Assembly: GCA_045576635.1 (NCBI GenBank) | Contig: JAZNGT010000015.1 | Location: 96,707 to 160,706 of the forward strand | Length of the DNA stretch: 64,000 bases | Direction of reading: 5' to 3' | Origin: Congzhengia sp045576635 | GTDB lineage: Bacteria > Bacillota > Clostridia > UBA1381 > UBA9506 | Shown: positions 25,640 through 34,483 of the stretch, one piece after another | Position numbering within the stretch: the first letter of the stretch is position 1 | Layout of the letters: every line of letters begins with the position of its first letter | The notes under the pieces: generated by a model | Seen by the model: the letters and a program-made list of their open reading frames with translations, nothing else | Database searches by the model: none | What the model was told of the DNA's origin: nothing | Program-made: the position numbers and the translations under genes

Positions 25640-26061
25640 TATTCTTCTCCTTCCTCAAATTCGATTTCGATTCTTTCGTTGCAGTTCGGGCAAACCAAAA
25701 TCTCGTCATCAATCATATCTTCGTCAAAATATACTTTTTCTTTGCAGGAAGGACATTCAACTTCGTAAAAGTCCAAATCCTCATCGTCATCAAAATCCTG
25801 ACAGCCACAATCACAGTCGCAATCGCAGTCACAGTCATCATCGTATAAATCTTCGCAGATATCGTCTAAGCAATCTTCGATATCGTCCAAACGTTCAACA
25901 GTTTCGAGTGCTTCTTCGTCGAGTTCATCAACTGTTGCAGCAATTTCGTCTAAAACATCAATGATTTTAACCAAAAGTTTTGCTTCATCTTTTGTTTCAT
26001 CAAGTTTTAAGCCATCAGCCAAACCCTTTAAGTATGCAACCTGTTCTGAAATATATGCCAT
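25639..26061 (-). CDS. CD1247-type acidic zinc-ribbon protein
   Basis: 140 residues, very acidic. The N-terminal helix opens with ISEQVAYLKGLADGLKLD, the family signature. The middle has a run of alternating Asp-Cys pairs (five DC pairs then GC, about residues 76-87). The C-terminal zinc ribbon has CPSC and CPNC with an acidic tail. Function unknown; the family is common in Clostridia. It is coupled to the SLOG gene downstream. The ribosome site and start codon are separated by a hairpin (26073-26088). Confidence 0.85.
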   Translation of the reverse strand: MAYISEQVAYLKGLADGLKLDETKDEAKLLVKIIDVLDEIAATVDELDEEALETVERLDDIEDCLDDICEDLYDDDCDCDCDCDCGCQDFDDDEDLDFYEVECPSCKEKVYFDEDMIDDEILVCPNCNERIEIEFEEGEE

Positions 26062-26072
26062 TTCGTTTTTCC

Positions 26073-26096
26073 GGGCAAATAAATGCCCTCTCCTTT
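26073..26096 (-). promoter_or_regulatory. Ribosome binding site with hairpin before the CD1247-type start codon
   Basis: Minus strand AAAGGAGA (26089-26096), then GGGCA/TGCCC hairpin (26073-26088), then 11 nt to the ATG at 26061. Linear spacing is about 28 nt; with the hairpin folded it is about 12 nt. No in-frame alternative start lies in between. Confidence 0.5.
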
Positions 26097-26119
26097 CAGA
26101 TTATTGTTGTAATGAAAAA

Positions 26120-26677
26120 TTATACACGTTCCATGTATTCGCCTGTTCTTGTATCTACACGGATGGTATCACCCTGGTCTACAAAAAGCGGGACGTTAAT
26201 CTGTGCGCCGGTTTCAAGCGTTGCAGGTTTTGTAGCACCTGTAGATGTATCGCCTTTAAAGCCGGGCTCTGTTTCTGTTACTGTAAGTTCTACAAACGTA
26301 GGCGGTTCAACGCCGAATACGCTGCCTTTGTAGGATAATACAGTTACGTTCATGTTTTCTGTAACAAACTTTAATGCATCGCCAAGCTGATCTAAACCAA
26401 GCGGCATCATATCGAATGTTTCGTTATCCATGAAATAATAAAGGTCACCGTCGTTATAAGAATATGCCATGCTCTTTCTGTCGATATGTGCCTTGGGCAT
26501 TTTTTCTGTAGGACGGAATGTTTTTTCTACAACGGCACCTGTAATTACGTTTTTCAGTTTTGTTCTTACAAATGCTGCACCTTTACCGGGTTTTACATGC
26601 TGGAATTCTACAACCTGAAATACGTTGCCTTCCATTTCAAATGTAATACCGTTTCTGAATTCACCTGCTGATATCAT
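26120..26677 (-). CDS. efp: Elongation factor P
   Basis: 185 residues, three beta-barrel domains. The KOW-like N-terminal domain has the loop KPGKGAAFVR with the Lys that is the usual site for modification; the C-terminal domain ends DTIRVDTRTGEYMERV. EF-P relieves ribosome stalling at polyproline. No modification enzyme (EpmA, EarP, YmfI) is adjacent. TTGGAGG precedes the ATG. Confidence 0.97.
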   Translation of the reverse strand: MISAGEFRNGITFEMEGNVFQVVEFQHVKPGKGAAFVRTKLKNVITGAVVEKTFRPTEKMPKAHIDRKSMAYSYNDGDLYYFMDNETFDMMPLGLDQLGDALKFVTENMNVTVLSYKGSVFGVEPPTFVELTVTETEPGFKGDTSTGATKPATLETGAQINVPLFVDQGDTIRVDTRTGEYMERV

Positions 26678-26814
26678 ATGTTAACCTCCAAAAAATATAA
26701 TCATAGTATAAATTTCCCTCCCTTATATTTTAAATGAAACCACCAAAAAAAGCAAGTACATTTTATAAAAAAGTCAAATTTTTCGTTTTTATATCGTTTG
26801 TTCCAAATTGAATA

Positions 26815-26843
26815 TTGACGTGTTTTATGTTTTTTTATATAAT
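26815..26843 (+). promoter_or_regulatory. Promoter of the phosphoribosyltransferase gene
   Basis: TTGACG (26815-26820), 17 bp, TATAAT (26838-26843), in the divergent spacer with efp. A weaker minus-strand pair TTGCTT-17-TAAAAT in the same spacer may serve efp. Confidence 0.8.
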
Positions 26844-26890
26844 AAATATAGTTTGATACTCTATGTTTCACCGAAAGGAATGGATGTAAA

Positions 26891-27448
26891 TTGAAAACAA
26901 CTTACGAAATGAACATCGCGGGACTTGACCGCTCTCTACCAATATGCAAGGTTACAGACGATTTGTACATAGCGGGCTTTATTATGTTTGGTGACGTTGA
27001 GATTACCGTCAAATGCGCCGAAAAACTTTTGCAACTCGCACCGGAATTTGACGTCCTTGTCACAGCAGAGGCAAAAGGAATTCCGCTTATTTGCGAAATG
27101 GCACGCCAGGCCGGTACAAACAAATATATTGTTGCCAGAAAAGCACCAAAATTATACATGAATGACATCGTTACAGTCGATGTGAAATCCATTACAACCG
27201 CACGTGAGCAACACTTGTGCATTGATGGAAATGATGCAGAATATATGAAAGGCAAGCGCATCTTAATCGTAGATGATGTTATCAGCACCGGTGAATCCCT
27301 CTCCGCACTCGAAACACTTGTAAATCACGTAGGCGGAAAGATTGTAGGCAAAATGGCTGTTTTAGCCGAGGGCGAAGCAGCAGAAAGAGACGATATTATC
27401 TACTTAGAAAAACTACCGCTTTTTAACCCTGACGGTTCTGTAAAATAA
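26891..27448 (+). CDS. Adenine phosphoribosyltransferase-like protein
   Basis: 185-residue type I PRTase. The PRPP loop ILIVDDVISTGES is intact (about residues 121-133), with VARKAPKLYM and VTAEAKGIPLI as in Apt-type enzymes. It would salvage a purine base with PRPP; adenine is likely but xanthine or a regulatory role cannot be excluded. The start is TTG 26891, about 11 nt after AAAGGA. It is a single-gene transcript. Confidence 0.85.
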   Translation: MKTTYEMNIAGLDRSLPICKVTDDLYIAGFIMFGDVEITVKCAEKLLQLAPEFDVLVTAEAKGIPLICEMARQAGTNKYIVARKAPKLYMNDIVTVDVKSITTAREQHLCIDGNDAEYMKGKRILIVDDVISTGESLSALETLVNHVGGKIVGKMAVLAEGEAAERDDIIYLEKLPLFNPDGSVK

Positions 27449-27453
27449 TAAAA

Positions 27454-27485
27454 AAAGCCCTGCATATTGAGCAGGGCTTTTTTTA
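27454..27485. terminator. Bidirectional terminator
   Basis: AAAGCCCTGC/GCAGGGCTTT (27454-27463 with 27471-27480), with A-run before and T-run after, so it serves the phosphoribosyltransferase on the plus strand and the M42 operon on the minus strand. Confidence 0.92.
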
Positions 27486-28469
27486 TGCCTTAAATCCGGT
27501 TTCAATCATATTTGTGAGCAGTTTAATTGCATTTTCTATATCGCTCACATCGCACATTTCAGACGGTGTGTGAATGTAACGCGTCGGAACGGAAATACAT
27601 CCCGACGGTACACCACCGTTTGCAAGATGGATTGCTCCAACGTTTGTGCCACCGTTTTCCAAAACTTCAAGTTGATACGGAATGTTGTTTTTCTCACACG
27701 TTTCTATCATAAATTCTTTAATTTTCGGATGGCAAAGGATGGAATTATCTTTAATTTTAATTGCAACACCGTCTCCCAGTTTTACCGCCATTTTATCTTT
27801 GCCTGGTAAATCGCCGGTGCGTGTAACATCAACAGAAACTGCAAAATCAGGGGAAATCACAGGCGCTACTGCTTTTGCACCCCTTAATCCAAGTTCTTCG
27901 GATACAGAAAACACAAAATACAAATCATTAGAATGCGTTTTTATGTTTTTCATTGCTTGGAGCAAAACAAAACAACCTACACGGTCATCGAGTGCTTTGG
28001 AAACTACACGCGTTCCCACTTGTTCGTATACTCCTTCAAAGCAGGCAACATCTCCTACTTTCACTTTTTCTTCTGCTTCTTTTCGGTCTTTGGCGCCAAT
28101 ATCAATAAACAATTCGGACAATTTGATTTCTTTTGCGCCCTCTTTTTGTTCTCTGTACACAACACCCGTTGCGCCATTTAAGAAGCGCACACGACCGGAA
28201 TGTGCAGCATTTAAGACAAGACCTCCTAAATTGGAAAACCGAAGTAAACCGTTTTCTTCGATAAAGGTAACGATAATTCCAATTTCGTCCATGTGTGCAT
28301 CTAAAAGCACGCGTGGACCTTCTCCCTTTATATGCACAATGAGATTTCCCAGATTGTCAACGGAAACATCATCAGCATACATCTCAACTTCCCTTTTTAT
28401 TACATCACGGACTCTGCCTTCGTTTCCGGAAGGACCCCAGGCTTGTGTCAGCATTTTGAGTTGTTTCAT
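27483..28469 (-). CDS. M42 family aminopeptidase (copy 1)
   Basis: 328 residues, cytosolic dodecameric aminopeptidase family. Metal ligands and catalytic residues are visible: LDAHMDEIG, KALDDRVGC, SVSEELGLRGA, VDVTRTGDLPG, RYIHTPSEM. It is the last of three adjacent M42 genes downstream of murD; its ATG overlaps the stop of copy 2 (ATGA). These enzymes trim short peptides; substrate specificity cannot be read from sequence. Confidence 0.93.
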   Translation of the reverse strand: MKQLKMLTQAWGPSGNEGRVRDVIKREVEMYADDVSVDNLGNLIVHIKGEGPRVLLDAHMDEIGIIVTFIEENGLLRFSNLGGLVLNAAHSGRVRFLNGATGVVYREQKEGAKEIKLSELFIDIGAKDRKEAEEKVKVGDVACFEGVYEQVGTRVVSKALDDRVGCFVLLQAMKNIKTHSNDLYFVFSVSEELGLRGAKAVAPVISPDFAVSVDVTRTGDLPGKDKMAVKLGDGVAIKIKDNSILCHPKIKEFMIETCEKNNIPYQLEVLENGGTNVGAIHLANGGVPSGCISVPTRYIHTPSEMCDVSDIENAIKLLTNMIETGFKA

Positions 28470-29482
28470 AAAATAGTTCCCTCCCGTAAGAAAGAATGTA
28501 TAAGGCTTTTGACTGCTTCATAATCACTCTTTTGAATTACAGAAGACGGCGAATGAATGTATCTTGCAGGAACAGAAATCACCGCAGTTTTGACACCGCC
28601 TGAAGATAGGTGAATTGCGCCTGCATCATTTCCGCCGGTTGCCGTCTTTTTGTACTGTACCGGAATGTTATTTTTTTCTGCAATATCAAAAAGTGACTTC
28701 GTAAGTTCAATATCGTAATACGTACTGCGGTCAATAAAAGAAAGCGCCGCACCAAACCCAAGTTTTGTCGAACAATCTTTTTCTTCTGTGCCATAGACAT
28801 CCGAGCACGTTGTGCCCTCCAAAACAATTGCAACATCAGGCCGAATCCGTTCTGCCGCAACACGCGCACCGCGAAGACCAACCTCTTCTTGAACAGTAAA
28901 AACAAGATACAAATCAAAGTCAAATTTACAATCTGCAAGCGAAATCAAAATATCACATCCGACACGGTCATCCAGCGCCTTTGCTTTTATAAGACCGTCG
29001 CCAAATTCTGTGTATGTTGAATCAAACGCACAGTAGTCACCAATTGATACGTATTGATTCGCATCTTCTTTGTCTTTTGCGCCGATATCAATATAAAGGT
29101 CCGAAACCTCGGGCACCTGTTCACGTTCTGATTTTTTTTGTAAATGAACTGCCTTTGCGCCAATCACGCCATGAATTTCATCCTGTCCGATTTTAACTTT
29201 TTTAGAAATTAAAACACAAGGGTCAATGCCACCCACGCATTTAAATTTTATAAAGCCGTCATCCGTAACATCACTAACAATGAGACCGACCTCATCCATA
29301 TGCGCAGAAAGCATAACTTTCTTATTAGTTTTTTTGTTGCCGCGATTTTTACAAATAAGATTTCCAATACTGTCTACATAAATTTCGTCACACTTATCTT
29401 TTATCTTATTGTATATAAAATCGCGCACCTGCTCTTCGTTTCCGGAAACACCGGAAAGGGTTGTCAGTTCTTTAAGATACAT
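28466..29482 (-). CDS. M42 family aminopeptidase (copy 2)
   Basis: 338 residues. Ligands intact: LSAHMDEVG, KALDDRVGC, TVQEEVGLRGA, RYIHSPSS. The fourth ligand region reads VLEGTTCSDVYG, with Glu where copies 1 and 3 have Asp, a form also seen in other M42 enzymes, so the copies belong to different subgroups. GGAGGAG lies 8 nt before the ATG; it overlaps copy 3 by 19 nt and copy 1 by 4 nt. Confidence 0.93.
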   Translation of the reverse strand: MYLKELTTLSGVSGNEEQVRDFIYNKIKDKCDEIYVDSIGNLICKNRGNKKTNKKVMLSAHMDEVGLIVSDVTDDGFIKFKCVGGIDPCVLISKKVKIGQDEIHGVIGAKAVHLQKKSEREQVPEVSDLYIDIGAKDKEDANQYVSIGDYCAFDSTYTEFGDGLIKAKALDDRVGCDILISLADCKFDFDLYLVFTVQEEVGLRGARVAAERIRPDVAIVLEGTTCSDVYGTEEKDCSTKLGFGAALSFIDRSTYYDIELTKSLFDIAEKNNIPVQYKKTATGGNDAGAIHLSSGGVKTAVISVPARYIHSPSSVIQKSDYEAVKSLIHSFLREGTIL

Positions 29483-30507
29483 AACTTAAACTCCTCCGGA
29501 TTTAATTTTAAAAGCGTCTCAGATAAGAGGTTGCCCGTTGCTAAAACGTCGTCCATAGAAAGCGTTTCGACGCTTGTGTGCATATAACGGAGCGGAATGG
29601 ATAATAAAAGTGTTGCTACACCCGTGCGTGTTACCTGAACCGCCCAAGCGTCTGTTCCGGTATTGCCGCCGTCAACATCAATAGAAAAGGCAATGTTTTT
29701 TTCTTCTCCCGCTTTTTTCGCAATTTCAAAAAGGCGGGGATGAATATTGGGGCCTGCACTTAATACCGTACCACTTCCCGCTTTAAATGTACTTTCGCTA
29801 CCGCTATCCGGCGTTTTTGCGTGACACACGTCCACTACAAGCGCCACATCAGGAACAATATGATGTGTACCCATCATAGCTCCGCGAAGCCCCACTTCTT
29901 CCTGCACCGCGCAAAGCACCGCAAGATGAAACGGAAGTTTTATATCCTTTACGTTTTCTAAACAAACCAAAAGCGAAACTACACCTGCACGATCGTCAAA
30001 ATATTTTCCGCTTGCCATATTATTTTTAAGTGAAACTGCCTCTGTTTTAAAATACACCATATCGCCAACAGAAACATACTTCGTTACTTCTTCGTAAGAA
30101 AGACCAACATCAATTGCCATATCATTTAGTTTCGGTGCTTTTTCAGAATCCGTCTGTAAGTGCTGCGGTTTTGCACCGATTACGCCAAAAAGTTCTTTTT
30201 TACCACAAACTACAACCTCTGCCGCAGGCAAAATGCGTGGATCAATTCCTCCAATCGGTACAAATGTCAAAAACCCTTGTTCCGTAATTTCCTTTACCAT
30301 AAGACCGATGCCGTCCATATGTGCTTCAATCATAACGGTTGGTGCATTTTTGTCCTCTGCATAAATCATACCGATGACATTCCCGGCACGGTCTTCTGTT
30401 ACGTTGTCGCAATACTCTGAAAGAAGCGCTTTGATTTCCGGCGCAACCGTATACTCAAAACCAGAAATTCCGCCGAGATCCGATAACTTTTTTAACGTTT
30501 CAATCAT
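29464..30507 (-). CDS. M42 family aminopeptidase (copy 3)
   Basis: 347 residues. Ligands intact: IEAHMDGIG, GKYFDDRAG, AVQEEVGLRGA, VDVCHAKTPD, RYMHTSVE. It is the most divergent of the three (GKYFDDRAG instead of KALDDRVGC). First of the three after murD, its ATG overlaps the murD stop (ATGA). All three retain catalytic residues, so the set looks like diversified enzymes rather than recent duplicates. Confidence 0.92.
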   Translation of the reverse strand: MIETLKKLSDLGGISGFEYTVAPEIKALLSEYCDNVTEDRAGNVIGMIYAEDKNAPTVMIEAHMDGIGLMVKEITEQGFLTFVPIGGIDPRILPAAEVVVCGKKELFGVIGAKPQHLQTDSEKAPKLNDMAIDVGLSYEEVTKYVSVGDMVYFKTEAVSLKNNMASGKYFDDRAGVVSLLVCLENVKDIKLPFHLAVLCAVQEEVGLRGAMMGTHHIVPDVALVVDVCHAKTPDSGSESTFKAGSGTVLSAGPNIHPRLFEIAKKAGEEKNIAFSIDVDGGNTGTDAWAVQVTRTGVATLLLSIPLRYMHTSVETLSMDDVLATGNLLSETLLKLNPEEFKLCILKN

Positions 30508-31874
30508 AACTCGTTTACCAACTCCTTGAAATGGTTACCGCGCTGTTCAAAATTCTGAAACATATCAAAACTTGTGCTGGCGTTGGACAAAAGCACCACA
30601 TCACCGGGATTAGCCTGCTCTTTTGCACGCAAAACTGTATCTTTATAATCCGTCTCAAAGAAAACGGGAATTGTTTTGTTTTTGCGTTCCATTGCTTTTT
30701 TGACAGCCTCATATATAACCCCTGACGTTGCACCGATTAAGATAAGCGCCTTTGCATGCTCTAAAACAGGCTCTCCAATCTCATCATATGGAATTCCTTT
30801 ATCTTTTCCGCCCGCTATCAAAACAACCGGTTCTGAAAAGACATTGAGTGTGTTAATCGTTCTGTTTGGAGATGAATCAATCGAACTGTTATAATAACGA
30901 ACGCCGTCAAGTTCTCGCACAAGTTCAATTCTGTGCGGCACGCCGCCAAAGGTTTTTGCTACTTCTTTTATGACATCGTGCGAAACAAATGGATACACTG
31001 CCCCAATAGCCGCCATATAGTTTTCTACATTATGTTTTCCGGGTATTTTAATATCGCTTACTGAAAGACACGGTTTTCCGTTTACAAAAATTTCAGTTCC
31101 GTCTGTATAGATATCGGCAGACGGATTTTTAGTTGAAAACATTTTTACATTTGCCTTTGTTTCTTTTGAAAATGCATTCGTAACATCATTATCAAAATTT
31201 AAAACAGAGACATCACCCTGCATATGATACAAAATCAGATTTTTCTTTGCATCAATGTATTCACTATAATCTTTATGATAATCAAGATGGTTCGGTGTGA
31301 TGTTTGTAACAACCGAAACATCAGGACTTTGCGTCATCGTATGAAGTTGAAAACTTGAAAGTTCGAGCACTACAAAATCAGTTTCATCAATTGTCTCAAC
31401 CTGAGAAAGAAGTGGCATGCCAATATTGCCGCCAAGGTGTGTTTTGTATCCTGCTTTTTTAAGCATTTCATGGATAAGCGTAGTTGTTGTAGTCTTTCCG
31501 TCGCTACCCGTAACTGCAATTATTTTTGCAGGACACAAAGATACAAAGACTTCCATTTCAGAAGTAATGACGGCGCCCTTTTCTTTTGCTTTTAAAAGGG
31601 ACGGATGGTCAAAGCGAAGACCTGGTGTTCTGAAAACAATTTTTCCGTTAATTTCGTCTAAATAGTTTTCGCCAAGAACGAGCTTTACACCTGCGTTTTG
31701 AAGTTCAGTTGCAATGTCTCCTAACTGTTCTTTTGTTTTTCTATCATGTGCCGTAACGCACGCTCCCATTGAAAGCAAAAATGAAATCAAAGGGCGGTTA
31801 CTTACTCCAATACCAATTACAGAAATAGGTTGCCCATTTATTTTATTTTTAAATGCACGGATTTTCTCTGTCAT
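30504..31874 (-). CDS. murD: UDP-N-acetylmuramoyl-alanine--D-glutamate ligase
   Basis: 456 residues. ATP-binding VTGSDGKTTTTTLIHEML, UDP-binding N-terminal VIGIGVSNRPLISFL, the Lys that becomes carbamylated in YIDAKKNLI, and C-terminal NSSIDSSPNRTINTL and LIAGGKDKGIPYDEI. It adds D-Glu to UDP-MurNAc-Ala in peptidoglycan synthesis. Start ATG 31874 with AGAAGG 6 nt upstream is preferred to an ATG at 31895. Outside the usual division and wall cluster, and leads an operon with three M42 peptidases. Confidence 0.93.
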   Translation of the reverse strand: MTEKIRAFKNKINGQPISVIGIGVSNRPLISFLLSMGACVTAHDRKTKEQLGDIATELQNAGVKLVLGENYLDEINGKIVFRTPGLRFDHPSLLKAKEKGAVITSEMEVFVSLCPAKIIAVTGSDGKTTTTTLIHEMLKKAGYKTHLGGNIGMPLLSQVETIDETDFVVLELSSFQLHTMTQSPDVSVVTNITPNHLDYHKDYSEYIDAKKNLILYHMQGDVSVLNFDNDVTNAFSKETKANVKMFSTKNPSADIYTDGTEIFVNGKPCLSVSDIKIPGKHNVENYMAAIGAVYPFVSHDVIKEVAKTFGGVPHRIELVRELDGVRYYNSSIDSSPNRTINTLNVFSEPVVLIAGGKDKGIPYDEIGEPVLEHAKALILIGATSGVIYEAVKKAMERKNKTIPVFFETDYKDTVLRAKEQANPGDVVLLSNASTSFDMFQNFEQRGNHFKELVNEL

Positions 31875-31906
31875 AGATAGCCTTCTCTCCATCATTTTAT
31901 AAGTTT

Positions 31907-31935
31907 AGTATAACACGAAAGCCGTTTTTTGTAAA
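31907..31935 (-). promoter_or_regulatory. Promoter of the murD-M42 operon
   Basis: Minus strand TTTACA (31930-31935), 17 bp, TATACT (31907-31912). Confidence 0.75.
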
Positions 31936-31969
31936 GTAAATTATTGGAAAATACACCTTTAAAAAAGCA

Positions 31970-32011
31970 GAAAAAAAGAAGAGTCAAAGACACACTTTAA
32001 CTCTTCTTTTT
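31970..32011 (-). terminator. Terminator after the rhamnulokinase-type gene
   Basis: Minus strand stem AGAAGAGTTAAAG with CTTTGACTCTTCT, short loop, then TTTTTTTC. Confidence 0.88.
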
Positions 32012-32014
32012 ATT

Positions 32015-33499
32015 TTAAAGTTTTACAATCTTTTTATACGCTTCGTACGCTTTTTCCCATGCCTCGTTATCCTCAGGCTCGTATGTTTTGATCGGGAACG
32101 AATTTTTAACAATTTTACGACCCTCTGTAAGATTCTCTATTTTACCGAGTGCCATAAGCTGAACGATTGCATTACCTGTACTTGTTGCTTCAACCGGTCC
32201 TGCAAGCACTTTCTTGCCGGTTGCACTTGCCGTAAAGCGACAAACCATGGTGTCTTTAATACCACCGCCAAGCATATGAATTGCTTGAAGCGGTTCTTTT
32301 GTAACGTCCTCAATTGCGTCTGCTACCATGCGGAATTTAAATGCAAGACTCTGTGCGATACAACGGATGATTTCGCCCTCACCCTGGGGTACATACTGAC
32401 CGGTTTTTTCACAGTAGTTGCGAATTTTTTTTGGCATATTACCGGGAGTTGCAAAATCTTCGTAGTCGGGGTCGATAAAGCACTTAAACGGTTCTGCCGC
32501 CCATGCTGCCTGCTCTAAATCGTCAAACGAAAAGTTTTTACCTTCTCTTGCCCACTGACGTTTGCTTTCCTGAATAATCCAAAGACCCATAATATTTTTA
32601 AGGAAACGGATTTTACCGCATACGCCGCCTTCGTTTGTGAAGTTGTAAGAGAATGTTTCTTCGGTCACATTGGGACGGTCAAGTTCAGAGCCCATAAGCG
32701 CCCAAGTACCCGTACTGATATAAGCATAAGGATATTCTTCTGTTACCGGTACACTTGCAACAGCGGATGCCGTGTCGTGTGAACCAACTGCAATTACAGG
32801 AATTTTGTTGCAGCCAACTTCTTCACAAATTGCATCAGAAAGTTCGCCGATGATAGTTCCCGGCATAATGATATCGCAGAAAATATCAGTGGGGATTCCT
32901 GCTTTTTCCATAAGTTCTTTGTCCCACTGTTTTGTTTTCACATCAAGCATCTGCGATGTCGATGCGATGGAATACTCGTTTTTCATAACACCTGTTAAAA
33001 GGTAGTTAAAGATATCGGGCACAAAAAGCATTTTGTCGGCAATTTCCAAGATAGGATCTTCATTCTTTTTCATTGCCATAAACTGAAACAGTGTGTTAAA
33101 GAAGTTAAACTGAATACCAGTTTTTTCGAAAATGTATTTGTTGCCGATGGTTTCGTCGGCATATTCCATCATGCCCTGAGTTCTTGTATCTCTGTAATGA
33201 TAGGGGTTTCCTAAAAGTTTTCCGTTTTTGTCAAAAAGTCCAAAATCAACACCCCATGTATCAATACCGATTGCTTTAATGTCGCTGTGCCCTTGGAGTA
33301 CGGTTTTGTTGATACCCTGCTTAATTTCAAAGAACAAACGCAAAATATCCCAATGGAAACTGTCACCAATCATAACCGGATCGTTGGAAAAACGGTGCAT
33401 TTCTTCGATAGAAAGCTTTTCGCCATCAAAGGTAAAAAGCATTGCACGTCCGCTGGATGCACCAAAGTCAAACGCAAGTACTTTTGTTGTCTCTGCCAT
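32015..33499 (-). CDS. rhaB: FGGY carbohydrate kinase, rhamnulokinase type
   Basis: 494 residues. N-terminal nucleotide-binding DFGASSGRAMLFTFDG, DTWGVDFGLFDKNG, NPYHYRDTRTQGM, and C-terminal IHMLGGGIKDTMVCRFTASATG. The HYRDxRTxG pattern is typical of rhamnulokinases. It would phosphorylate L-rhamnulose, possibly also L-fuculose. No rhaA, rhaD or transporter is beside it; fucI is at 59.5 kb, and the two may act in one 6-deoxyhexose route (inference). Single-gene transcript. Confidence 0.85.
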   Translation of the reverse strand: MAETTKVLAFDFGASSGRAMLFTFDGEKLSIEEMHRFSNDPVMIGDSFHWDILRLFFEIKQGINKTVLQGHSDIKAIGIDTWGVDFGLFDKNGKLLGNPYHYRDTRTQGMMEYADETIGNKYIFEKTGIQFNFFNTLFQFMAMKKNEDPILEIADKMLFVPDIFNYLLTGVMKNEYSIASTSQMLDVKTKQWDKELMEKAGIPTDIFCDIIMPGTIIGELSDAICEEVGCNKIPVIAVGSHDTASAVASVPVTEEYPYAYISTGTWALMGSELDRPNVTEETFSYNFTNEGGVCGKIRFLKNIMGLWIIQESKRQWAREGKNFSFDDLEQAAWAAEPFKCFIDPDYEDFATPGNMPKKIRNYCEKTGQYVPQGEGEIIRCIAQSLAFKFRMVADAIEDVTKEPLQAIHMLGGGIKDTMVCRFTASATGKKVLAGPVEATSTGNAIVQLMALGKIENLTEGRKIVKNSFPIKTYEPEDNEAWEKAYEAYKKIVKL

Positions 33500-33571
33500 G
33501 TTTTTACTCCTTTATTACATTTTATTACGTTTTGATGTCTCACATTTACACCAATTTATTTTTATGGTAAA

Positions 33572-33600
33572 ATTATAACATAATTTCACACAGTTTTCAA
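33572..33600 (-). promoter_or_regulatory. Promoter of the rhamnulokinase-type gene
   Basis: Minus strand TTGAAA (33595-33600), 17 bp, TATAAT (33572-33577). Confidence 0.75.
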
Positions 33601-33673
33601 GTTGTTTCGTATACAATATTTATAATTTTTCGTCCAAATTGCTACGAAATTGTTAAGAAAGTTTTAAAAAAAC

Positions 33674-33702
33674 TTGACAAATCGTGTTTAATTTGTTATA
33701 AT
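33674..33702 (+). promoter_or_regulatory. Promoter of the NlpC/P60 gene
   Basis: TTGACA (33674-33679), 17 bp, TATAAT (33697-33702); consensus in both boxes. Confidence 0.92.
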
Positions 33703-33709
33703 AAGCACC

Positions 33710-33756
33710 ATAGTCGTCCGGTAATAATCAATTTTTGCTGAGAAATTCACGACTAT
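33710..33756 (+). promoter_or_regulatory. 5'-terminal stem-loop in the NlpC/P60 mRNA leader
   Basis: 8-bp perfect stem ATAGTCGT/ACGACTAT (33710-33717 with 33749-33756) enclosing 31 nt. The left arm starts within 1-2 nt of the predicted transcription start; AAGGAG follows a few nucleotides after the right arm. A 5' stem-loop of this kind can protect an mRNA from decay. It is much too small for the ydaO c-di-AMP riboswitch often found before wall hydrolases. Confidence 0.55.
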
Positions 33757-33771
33757 ACCTAAGGAGTTTTT

Positions 33772-34476
33772 ATGAATTTTACAAGAAAAATGACACGGAT
33801 TGCAGCATTGTGTTTGACATTTATTTTGCTTACTGCAACCGCAGCATTTGCCGAAGAATTCCCCGTTGCGGGCTATTCTACCGGCGACAACGTAAACATT
33901 CGTTGCGGTCCTGACACTACGTACGCCTCATATGGCAAAATGTATTACGGCGATGAAATTGAAATTTTAGCACAAGAAGGCGGCTGGTACAAAATCTCAA
34001 CACCGCTTGCAGCATGTGGATACGCTTATGTTTCCTCTGATTATGTTGCGTTCGGCGACGCTCCCGCAAGACCTACATACGGTGGAATTTCGGGCAGCAT
34101 TTCAGCAGGACAGCGTGTTGTACAGATTGCAGAACAGTTTTTGGGGCTTCCCTACGTTTACGGTGGTTCCACACCGGCAGGTTTTGACTGTTCCGGCTTT
34201 ACATCTTATGTGTTTAAGCAAATGGGATACTCGCTAAACCGCGTATCTGCTGACCAGATTCACAATGGTGTTCCGGTAAGCAAAAGCGAACTTCTGCCCG
34301 GTGATTTGCTTCTCTTTAAAAAACAGGGTGCAAGCAGAATTCACCACGTTGGCATCTATGTTGGTAACGGAATGATGATTCATTCGCCGCAAACCGGTGA
34401 AGTTATTAAATACACCAGTATCGTAACCGGTTATTATAACAACTGCTACTACGCAGCAAGAAGAATTGTATATTAA
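33772..34476 (+). CDS. Secreted SH3b-NlpC/P60 peptidoglycan endopeptidase
   Basis: 234 residues. A signal peptide (about 1-27, cleavage after TAAFA) is followed by one SH3b wall-binding domain (about 33-95) and a C-terminal NlpC/P60 domain (about 115-234). The catalytic Cys is in GFDCSGFTSYVF, the His in RIHHVGIYVG and a third polar residue in MIHSPQTG. It likely cuts the stem peptide of peptidoglycan outside the cell. Strong promoter, 5' stem-loop and its own terminator suggest high single-gene expression. Confidence 0.93.
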   Translation: MNFTRKMTRIAALCLTFILLTATAAFAEEFPVAGYSTGDNVNIRCGPDTTYASYGKMYYGDEIEILAQEGGWYKISTPLAACGYAYVSSDYVAFGDAPARPTYGGISGSISAGQRVVQIAEQFLGLPYVYGGSTPAGFDCSGFTSYVFKQMGYSLNRVSADQIHNGVPVSKSELLPGDLLLFKKQGASRIHHVGIYVGNGMMIHSPQTGEVIKYTSIVTGYYNNCYYAARRIVY

Positions 34477-34483
34477 TGAATCG

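Noticed and set aside
25800..25845. Tandem repeat as a CRISPR or non-coding repeat
   Set aside because: It is the coding sequence of the Asp-Cys run in the CD1247-type protein; no spacers.
33710..33771. ydaO-type c-di-AMP riboswitch before the NlpC/P60 gene
   Set aside because: The leader is only about 60 nt and lacks the conserved segments of that riboswitch.
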